Assembly (NCBI GenBank): GCA_947627815.1
Contig: CANQXN010000123.1
Location: 1 to 5,412, forward strand
DNA: 5,412 bases
Direction: 5' to 3'
From: an uncultured Clostridia bacterium
GTDB lineage: Bacteria > Bacillota > Clostridia > Oscillospirales > CAG-272
Shown here: positions 1 through 4,221 of the stretch, one piece after another
Layout of the letters: each line of letters starts with the position of its first letter
How positions within the stretch are numbered: the first letter of the stretch is position 1
The notes under the pieces: model-generated
Databases searched by the model: none
Told to the model about the DNA's origin: nothing
The model's input: only the letters and a program-made list of their open reading frames with translations
Made by a program: the position numbers and the translations under genes

Positions 1-1
1 C

Positions 2-610
2 AAGCTCTCCTGCCTCTTTGCCGCCAAAGGCTATGACATGATCGCGGTGGACATCTCCCCCGACATGCTCACCGAGGCGCGCGCGGCGGCGGACAAAGCC
101 GGGGTTTGCCCCCTCTTTCTCTGTCAGGACATGTGCAAGCTCGATCTTTACGGCACCGTGGACGCCGGTTTTTGCCTGTTCGACGCGATCAATTACTTAA
201 AAACCGTCGCCGATCTCTTCGCGCTCTTTGACCGGCTGAAATATTTTATCGCCCCCGGCGGCCTTTTCGTCTTTGACATCAACACCCGCGCCAAGTTTGA
301 AAAGGTCTATGGCGACAATACCTTTGTCTTTGACGAACCCGACCTCTTCTGCACCTGGCAGAATCATTACCGCCCACGGCAAGGCACCTGCGATTTTTAT
401 CTCACCTTTTTTGTCAAAGAAGAGGACGGACGCTACCGCCGCTTCTTCGAGACACAACGGGAACGCCTCTTTTCCGCCGCCACGCTGCGCGCCGCCATCG
501 GCGCGGGCGGCTTTGAGATTGTCGGCATTTACAGTGACTGTCATTTTGCCCCTGCCGACAAAGAATCCGACCGCCTCTACTATGTCATCCGCCGCCGTGA
601 CGGGCGCTGA
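2..610 (+). CDS. Class I SAM-dependent methyltransferase, YqeM-like (5' partial)
   Basis: The frame is open from the left edge, giving 202 residues before TGA at 608-610; the true start and the glycine-rich SAM motif I lie outside the window. Twelve codons precede the first ATG (38) and read as normal family sequence (KLSCLFAAKGYD), so that ATG is not the start. Visible class I elements are the acidic end of strand beta-2 (AVDISPDML), a motif II-like CQDMCKLDL, FDAINYL, and the GG-turn plus strand (APGGLFVFDINT). The C-terminal half, with its TW-N-Y, FFV and FFETQRERLF stretches, resembles the YqeM family from memory. YqeM often lies near yqeK/rsfS genes, but nothing of that kind is in view. 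The methyl acceptor is unknown. The gene is convergent with the next one and ends in a strong terminator. The methyltransferase fold is confident; the YqeM assignment is moderate. Confidence 0.85.
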   Translation, partial: KLSCLFAAKGYDMIAVDISPDMLTEARAAADKAGVCPLFLCQDMCKLDLYGTVDAGFCLFDAINYLKTVADLFALFDRLKYFIAPGGLFVFDINTRAKFEKVYGDNTFVFDEPDLFCTWQNHYRPRQGTCDFYLTFFVKEEDGRYRRFFETQRERLFSAATLRAAIGAGGFEIVGIYSDCHFAPADKESDRLYYVIRRRDGR

Positions 611-626
611 CGCCTCCCCCTACGGT

Positions 627-662
627 AAAACCGCCTCCGGAAAAACCCGGAGGCGGTTTTTT
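627..662. terminator. Bidirectional intrinsic terminator between convergent genes
   Basis: A perfect 14-bp inverted repeat, AAAACCGCCTCCGG (627-640) and CCGGAGGCGGTTTT (647-660), encloses the 6-nt loop AAAAAC. On the + strand the T run reaches 662. On the - strand the A run of the left arm reads as a shorter U tract, so the element can serve both the methyltransferase (ending at 610) and the membrane-protein gene (ending at 676). Confidence 0.93.
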
Positions 663-675
663 GATTCGTCGCAAC

Positions 676-1506
676 TCAATTCTGTTTTTTTCCTTCGTAT
701 TTTGCCTCAAACGCCCAGACGCCCTTCTGCAAAAGGACGCTGCCGCCGCCCGCCACAAGAACCGGCCAGAAATAGGGGAGAAAGAGCGCAAAAAAGCTGC
801 CCGCCCCAAACGAAAAGCCGATGGAAGTAACGGTCATCACCGTTTCGACGACGGCGGAGACCAAAGAAAAGGCAAGATAGATCCAGACCGGCAAAAGCAG
901 CATCCGCCGGGGCAGGGGCGCGGCAAAAATGTTCGCGGACTTGTCCGCAAAGCGGCGCCGCATGGCCTTCAAGGCAAAGAAAGTGACAAGGCAAATGCCA
1001 AGCGAGGCAAGCGCATTGACGGCGGTATAACTTACTACCGAAAACAGCCCGCCGCCATCCAGCACATGGCTCAGGGTATCGGAGGCGAAGAAGAAGGGCG
1101 CATCCGGCAAAACGCTGTCGAGAAAAGCGAAAAAGAGATAGAGAAGCGACCGCCCGGCCGTCCCGAGAAAGAGCGTCAGAGCCTCCCAAAGAAAGAGGCG
1201 GCGCGTCAGTTTTTTCTCCCCGTACCAAACCGAAAGGGTCATAAGCCCCAAAACGGCGAAAAGCCCGGCGGCGTTCAAAAGCCGCCCGACGCCTGAAAAA
1301 ATCTCGCTTGCCGCCGTGATCCCGTTGGCGGCAAACACCGAGGTGAAGGGGAAAATCAAAAAGAGCGAGACAAGCGCCGTCCCCAAGGTGACCCAAAGCA
1401 AAATCCTGCCGAACGCCGCCCGCCCCGGTTCGGACAGCGCCCGCGCCGAAGCCTGCTTCAACGCAAGCGTTGAAGCGCGTCTTTTTTTATTTTTATCCTG
1501 TTTCAT
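676..1506 (-). CDS. Putative polytopic membrane protein, six predicted helices, unknown function
   Basis: The 276-residue protein begins at ATG 1506, with a GGGAG ribosome site (1513-1517) six bases upstream. The N-terminus is short and very basic (MKQDKNKKRR), followed by a soluble stretch. Hydrophobic segments lie at about residues 34-56, 75-95, 103-129, 153-178, 202-229 and 231-258. The loop after helix 4 is rich in arginine and lysine (KAMRRRFADK), which by the positive-inside rule would be cytoplasmic. The C-terminus is short and charged. I see no catalytic motif, transporter signature or recognisable family. It lies 86 bases downstream of lexA on the same strand with no convincing promoter of its own, so read-through from lexA is possible. 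A hairpin sequence sits inside its first codons (1455-1476). The reading frame is secure because of the coherent membrane topology and ribosome site; the function is not known. Confidence 0.8.
   Translation of the reverse strand: MKQDKNKKRRASTLALKQASARALSEPGRAAFGRILLWVTLGTALVSLFLIFPFTSVFAANGITAASEIFSGVGRLLNAAGLFAVLGLMTLSVWYGEKKLTRRLFLWEALTLFLGTAGRSLLYLFFAFLDSVLPDAPFFFASDTLSHVLDGGGLFSVVSYTAVNALASLGICLVTFFALKAMRRRFADKSANIFAAPLPRRMLLLPVWIYLAFSLVSAVVETVMTVTSIGFSFGAGSFFALFLPYFWPVLVAGGGSVLLQKGVWAFEAKYEGKKQN
1455..1490 (+). terminator. Terminator-like hairpin with T-rich tail, antisense within the start of the membrane-protein gene
   Basis: Ten-base perfect arms GCTTCAACGC (1455-1464) and GCGTTGAAGC (1467-1476) are separated by AA; a real loop would open the last C-G pair. 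On the + strand this is followed by GCG and then a T-rich run (1480-1490, continuing less purely to about 1497). It overlaps codons 11-18 of the - strand gene, so it could act as an antisense terminator, as a structure in the mRNA near the start codon, or simply reflect codon choice. Confidence 0.4.
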
Positions 1507-1532
1507 GAAACACTCCCAGGGCTTATCAGCCG

Positions 1533-1567
1533 AAACGGCGCCGGAGAGAACCGACGCCGTTTTTTTT
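1533..1567 (+). terminator. Intrinsic-terminator-shaped hairpin facing the + strand, lexA / membrane-protein intergenic region
   Basis: AAACGGCG (1533-1540) pairs with CGCCGTTT (1555-1562). After one C/A mismatch three more pairs close a 6-nt AGAGAA loop. On the + strand eight T residues follow (1560-1567). On the - strand, the direction of both flanking genes, only three U residues follow the stem, so termination of lexA transcripts would be weak, although the A tract before the stem extends the pairing region. It lies between the lexA stop (1593) and the next start (1506). Confidence 0.65.
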
Positions 1568-1592
1568 GAAAAAACTTCCGCTTTTGAAAGAT

Positions 1593-2225
1593 TCAGCGGT
1601 CAAAATAGGTCAGGCAGGCGATGACCCGACCGAGAATCAACACCTCTTTGGCGTAGATCGGCCGCATGGTATCGTTTTCCGGCTGGAGACGAATCTGCCC
1701 CTTCTCGCGGTAAAAGGTCTTGACCGTCGCCTCGTTTTCCAAGAGCGCCACGACGATCTGCCCGTCCTCGGCGGAGTTCTGCTTGCGCACCACCACAATA
1801 TCGCCGTTGTGGATGCCGACATTGATCATGCTTTCCCCTCTGACCCGCAGGGCATAGAGTTCGCCGGCGGCATAACTGCGCCCCATCAGGGGGAAAACAA
1901 TCTGCTGTTCGACATTTTCGACGGCCAAAAGCGGCGCGCCCGCCGCCACCGCCCCTACCAGCGGCAGAGACATCGAACCCGCCGGCGTCTGCACTTCGGT
2001 ATCGTTGGTGCGGATGGCGCGGCTTTTCCCGGCGGTTTTCTGGATGTATCCTTTACTCTCCAGCCGGTCGAGGATCGCGTGTACCGTGGAAGTGGATTTG
2101 ATGCCCTGGGAATCCTGAATGTCGCGCACGGAGGGGGCATACCCCGAACAGCGGATCACTTTACGGATAAATTCATATACACTTTTCTCTTTGGGGCTGA
2201 GTTTTTCCCGCTGTCCCTGTTCCAT
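1593..2225 (-). CDS. lexA: LexA repressor, SOS response regulator (S24 autoprotease)
   Basis: This is the transcriptional repressor of the DNA-damage (SOS) regulon, which inactivates itself by self-cleavage when bound to RecA filaments. The chosen start gives 210 residues, normal for LexA. The N-terminal winged helix-turn-helix covers about residues 8-70 (PSVRDIQ, then STSTVHAILDRLESKGYI). The cleavage site is the Ala95-Gly96 bond in VAAGAP. The catalytic Ser132 sits in RGESM and the Lys169 in ATVKTF, 37 residues apart exactly as in E. coli LexA (119/156). Start choice: the frame is open to 2306 with ATGs at 2306, 2264 and 2225. The promoter and LexA box cover the first, and the second would lie about seven bases from the predicted transcript start with no spaced ribosome site. 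ATG 2225 has GGAG (2231-2234) five bases upstream. All key residues are present, so a functional repressor is expected. Confidence 0.96.
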   Translation of the reverse strand: MEQGQREKLSPKEKSVYEFIRKVIRCSGYAPSVRDIQDSQGIKSTSTVHAILDRLESKGYIQKTAGKSRAIRTNDTEVQTPAGSMSLPLVGAVAAGAPLLAVENVEQQIVFPLMGRSYAAGELYALRVRGESMINVGIHNGDIVVVRKQNSAEDGQIVVALLENEATVKTFYREKGQIRLQPENDTMRPIYAKEVLILGRVIACLTYFDR

Positions 2226-2277
2226 GGCTTCTCCGTCCTTTTCTTTTTTTTGGGGTTCCGACATCCTTTGTTTTTTT

Positions 2278-2306
2278 ATTGTAACATACTTTTTTCTAAA
2301 ATGCAA
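2278..2306 (-). promoter_or_regulatory. Predicted sigma-A promoter of lexA
   Basis: Reading the - strand, -35 TTGCAT (2301-2306) and -10 TACAAT (2278-2283) are separated by 17 bp. TG one base before the -10 makes it an extended -10, which compensates for the weak -35 (3 of 6). The predicted transcript start is near 2271, giving a leader of about 45 bases to ATG 2225. Confidence 0.7.
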
Positions 2307-2317
2307 ACATTTGTTCC
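2304..2317 (-). promoter_or_regulatory. LexA box (SOS operator) upstream of lexA
   Basis: The - strand reads GGAACAAATGTTTG, matching the Gram-positive SOS consensus CGAACRNRYGTTYC at 12 of 14 positions, including the GAAC and GTT cores and all the central purine/pyrimidine positions. Only the two outermost bases differ. It overlaps the -35 hexamer by three bases, where bound LexA would block RNA polymerase, so autorepression of lexA is predicted. Confidence 0.78.
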
Positions 2318-2331
2318 GCCCTCTCGGCGTT

Positions 2332-2353
2332 CAAAATGTAAACAAAATGTAAA
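2332..2353. repeat. Tandem 11-bp direct repeat upstream of the lexA promoter
   Basis: Two identical adjacent copies of CAAAATGTAAA (2332-2342 and 2343-2353; TTTACATTTTG on the - strand) lie between the sigE stop and the lexA promoter. The unit is about one helical turn long, so both copies face the same side of the DNA, roughly 60-80 bases upstream of the predicted lexA transcript start. It could be a regulator site or simply AT-rich slippage sequence. Confidence 0.6.
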
Positions 2354-2356
2354 TTT

Positions 2357-2388
2357 AAAGAAGGCTTGCCTGAAAAAACAGCCGCCTT
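2357..2388 (-). terminator. Weak, imperfect terminator candidate after sigE
   Basis: Immediately after the sigE stop the - strand can fold AAGGC-GGCTG against CAGGC-GCCTT, with one G/G mismatch and a two-base bulge, around a loop of six T. It is followed by CTTT and an AT-rich stretch rather than a clean U run. The fold is plausible, but partial read-through into lexA is likely. Confidence 0.35.
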
Positions 2389-2390
2389 TC

Positions 2391-3089
2391 TCACACCTGC
2401 CCGGCAATTTCCTCCCGCAGACGGGCGATGATCTTTTTTTCGAGGCGTGAAATATAGGACTGACTGATGCCCAAAAGGTCGGCGACATCTTTTTGGGTGC
2501 GTTCCTTGCCGTCGATGAGGCCGAAGCGCAGTTCGATGATCACCCGCTCGCGTTTGTCCAGCCGATTGATGGCGGCGCGCACGGTCTTTCTGTCCTCCTC
2601 ATTTTCCAACGCGTCGGTCACGCGGTCGTCCTCGCCGGAAAGCACATCGGATAAAAGCAGTTCGTTGCCGTCCCAATCGGTATTGAGCGGCTCTTCATAG
2701 GAGACTTCCCTGCCCCCGCCCACCTTACGCAGATACATGAGAATTTCGTTTTCGATACAGCGCGAGGCGTAGGTGGCGAGCTTGATATTCTTGTCTGGCT
2801 TGAAGGTATTGATCGCCTTGACAAGTCCGATCGTGCCGATGGAGACAAGATCCTCGATCCCGACGCCGGTATTTTCAAATTTTTTGGCGATATAGACCAC
2901 CAGCCGTAAGTTGTGTTCCACCAGCACGGAGCGCAGGTTTTCCTCCTTTTCAAGGCGGGCGATGAGGTCCGCCTCCTCCTCGGGGGAAAGCGGCCGGGGC
3001 AAAGTGTCGGGGCCGTTGATATAGAAAAGCCGCTTGTAACGGACAAACAGTTTTTGATATAAGAGCGAAAGCCAATGAATGATTTTCAT
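2391..3089 (-). CDS. sigE: RNA polymerase sporulation sigma factor sigma-E (pro-sigma-E precursor)
   Basis: This sigma factor directs early mother-cell transcription during endospore formation. The 232 residues line up along their length with B. subtilis pro-sigma-E (239). Residues 1-22 are an amphipathic, basic leader (MKIIHWLSLLYQKLF) that keeps the precursor inactive at the membrane. By alignment with the Tyr27-Tyr28 cut in B. subtilis, SpoIIGA should cleave near Phe22-Tyr23 in LFYINGP. Region 2 spans about 58-122 and includes VVYIAKKFENTG, DLVSIGTIGLVKA and the -10-reading segment LATYASRCIENEILMYLRK. Region 4 ends in the helix-turn-helix TQKDVADLLGISQSYISRLE (198-217). Start choice: ATG 3089 gives a leader matching the family and has AAGGG ten bases upstream. 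An in-frame ATG at 3119 overlaps the spoIIGA stop (ATGA) and would add ten residues. The gene follows spoIIGA in the standard operon order. Confidence 0.97.
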   Translation of the reverse strand: MKIIHWLSLLYQKLFVRYKRLFYINGPDTLPRPLSPEEEADLIARLEKEENLRSVLVEHNLRLVVYIAKKFENTGVGIEDLVSIGTIGLVKAINTFKPDKNIKLATYASRCIENEILMYLRKVGGGREVSYEEPLNTDWDGNELLLSDVLSGEDDRVTDALENEEDRKTVRAAINRLDKRERVIIELRFGLIDGKERTQKDVADLLGISQSYISRLEKKIIARLREEIAGQV

Positions 3090-3115
3090 TTTGTTTCTTC
3101 CCTTCTCGAACAAAT

Positions 3116-4030
3116 TCATTCTAACAGGCCGGGCGGGAGAATCGCGTCGCAGTCGCCGAAGGATCGCCCGCTTTTGTCAAGCGCCAGGCAGGCCGTCTTG
3201 CGCACGCCGTCCACCAGGACGGCGTCGGGCAGATAGCCCCGCAAAAGGTCGGTGCCGGACACGGTGGCGGCGGGGATAAAGCGGAATTTCCGCAAGGCGC
3301 TCTCTTCCGCGCCCCTTTCCGCAGCCCTTCCGCCTTTTTGCGCCCCGCCGCGCCCCGCCATGGCGGGTACTTTGCCGCTTTTGAGAAAGGCCAGCCGCTC
3401 GCCCGAAAGCAGCGCGGCAAAGACCGCCTCCCCCGCCACGATCACGGGCAGGCCGCCGAAGGGTTCGGTCAGAAGATTGCCGCTGTCGCAAAGCGCGGTA
3501 AAGCACACTTCGCGCCCTTCGTCGATGACCGTCACCCGGGCGGTTTTCGTCTCGGCCGACCGTTTGGCAAAGCGGGAAAAGAGAAAGGCGAAAAGCGCCG
3601 CAAACCCCGCCGCGATCGCTAGCACCCAGCCGGGCAACGCCCCGTACAAGGTGTCCACCCGCTCGCCGATGACGATTTTGCGCGCGGTCACGAGATTGCC
3701 CACCAGATAATAGACGGCGGTCATGACCCCGCCCATGGCAAACGACACCCCGAACAACAAAGCATAGCGCTTGAGAAAGGTCAAAAATGGCGTGCGGCCG
3801 AAAGCGACAGGCACCATGGCCATCGGCAGCAAAAAGGTGACAAGCGTGGGCAAAACCGTGCCGGGGATCAGAAGCGACCCCGTGGCGCCCAAAGCCCCCA
3901 GCCCGGCGGAAGCCGCCATGCGGGCGGTTTTTTCCCTGAGATGGAGCAGTTTTGCCAAAAGAAAAAGCGAGAGATAGTCCATGCTGAAATTGATGAGAAA
4001 ATACACATCTCCATAGATCACAGGATGCAT
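3116..4030 (-). CDS. spoIIGA: SpoIIGA, membrane aspartic protease that activates pro-sigma-E
   Basis: This protein removes the leader of pro-sigma-E in the mother cell after a forespore signal. The 304 residues show the family layout: five hydrophobic segments at about 5-28, 36-54, 57-78, 88-112 and 131-153, then a cytosolic protease domain. The catalytic aspartate is Asp182 in the ALCDSGNLLTEPFGGLPVIV stretch, the single D(S/T)G motif of this dimeric aspartic protease family. Later family stretches are RFIPAATVSG (250-259), PDAVLVDG and the C-terminal DAILPPGLL. An unusual Gly/Ala/Arg-rich insert lies at about residues 218-247. Start ATG 4030 has a near-perfect AAGGAGG site (4037-4043) six bases upstream. 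The stop codon is placed so that TGA overlaps an ATG of the downstream sigE frame, which suggests translational coupling. Transcription is probably activated by Spo0A~P from the promoter just upstream. Confidence 0.96.
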   Translation of the reverse strand: MHPVIYGDVYFLINFSMDYLSLFLLAKLLHLREKTARMAASAGLGALGATGSLLIPGTVLPTLVTFLLPMAMVPVAFGRTPFLTFLKRYALLFGVSFAMGGVMTAVYYLVGNLVTARKIVIGERVDTLYGALPGWVLAIAAGFAALFAFLFSRFAKRSAETKTARVTVIDEGREVCFTALCDSGNLLTEPFGGLPVIVAGEAVFAALLSGERLAFLKSGKVPAMAGRGGAQKGGRAAERGAEESALRKFRFIPAATVSGTDLLRGYLPDAVLVDGVRKTACLALDKSGRSFGDCDAILPPGLLE

Positions 4031-4069
4031 ACGCCGCCTCCTTTTTGACTGCCGCCGGCCTTCTGCCCC

Positions 4070-4075
4070 ATTATA
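4070..4075 (-). promoter_or_regulatory. -10 element of the spoIIG (spoIIGA-sigE) promoter
   Basis: The - strand carries a perfect TATAAT, placing the transcript start near 4063 and giving a leader of about 33 bases. At 17 bp upstream the hexamer is AAAATC, which is not a -35. At 22 bp upstream it is TCGGCA (4098-4103), a 4 of 6 match to TTGACA. A 22-bp spacer is the known unusual spacing of the B. subtilis spoIIG promoter. Confidence 0.72.
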
Positions 4076-4097
4076 GCGCCCTCAAAAGCTCGGATTT

Positions 4098-4104
4098 TGC
4101 CGAA
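4098..4104 (+). promoter_or_regulatory. Spo0A box upstream of spoIIGA
   Basis: TGCCGAA on the + strand matches the 0A-box consensus TGNCGAA exactly, and the flanks (TTTTGCCGAAA) match the extended TTTTGTCGAAA form at all but the variable base. It overlaps the 22-bp-spaced -35-like hexamer of the spoIIGA promoter, where Spo0A~P acts in B. subtilis. I find no clear second box, although spoIIG promoters usually carry several. Confidence 0.68.
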
Positions 4105-4111
4105 AGCGCGG

Positions 4112-4155
4112 TTTTTCTCCACTTTCTTTTCCCGCCCTCTTTCCCTCTTTTTCTT
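4112..4155 (+). other. 44-base polypyrimidine tract in the divergent intergenic region
   Basis: On the + strand these bases are all C or T except A4121 and G4134. The tract separates the Spo0A box from the -35 element of the glycosidase promoter. No gene or known binding site is recognised in it. Confidence 0.6.
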
Positions 4156-4182
4156 GACAGCGGCGCGGCGTCATGATAGAAT
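4154..4182 (+). promoter_or_regulatory. Predicted sigma-A promoter of the glycoside hydrolase gene
   Basis: A perfect -35 TTGACA (4154-4159), a 17-bp spacer and -10 TAGAAT (4177-4182, 5 of 6) preceded by an extended -10 TGA. Transcription would start near 4189, leaving about 33 bases before ATG 4222. This is the best-matched promoter in the window and suggests strong basal expression unless a repressor acts; I see no obvious operator palindrome. Confidence 0.85.
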
Positions 4183-4221
4183 AAGAAAAAATGAGTTTTC
4201 CCGCAAAGAAAGGATATCGCT

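Noticed and set aside
661..1296. Open + strand frame (211 codons) opposite the membrane-protein gene
   Set aside because: The product is an extreme Lys/Arg/Gly/Pro-rich sequence with no hydrophobic core, typical of the complement of a membrane-protein gene, and it starts within the terminator T tract.
1566..2450. Long open frame (294 codons) on the + strand across lexA
   Set aside because: It lies antisense to lexA, whose domains, catalytic residues and ribosome site are all clear. The + strand translation has no coherent domain; the open frame is a by-product of GC-rich codon use.
3252..3710. Open + strand frame (152 codons) opposite spoIIGA
   Set aside because: It is antisense to the clearly conserved spoIIGA protease domain; the product is Ala/Pro/Ser/Arg-rich with no motif.
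4153..4159. Second Spo0A box candidate (TGTCAAG on the - strand)
   Set aside because: Two of seven positions differ, including the conserved G of CGAA, and the bases are explained by the TTGACA -35 of the glycosidase promoter.
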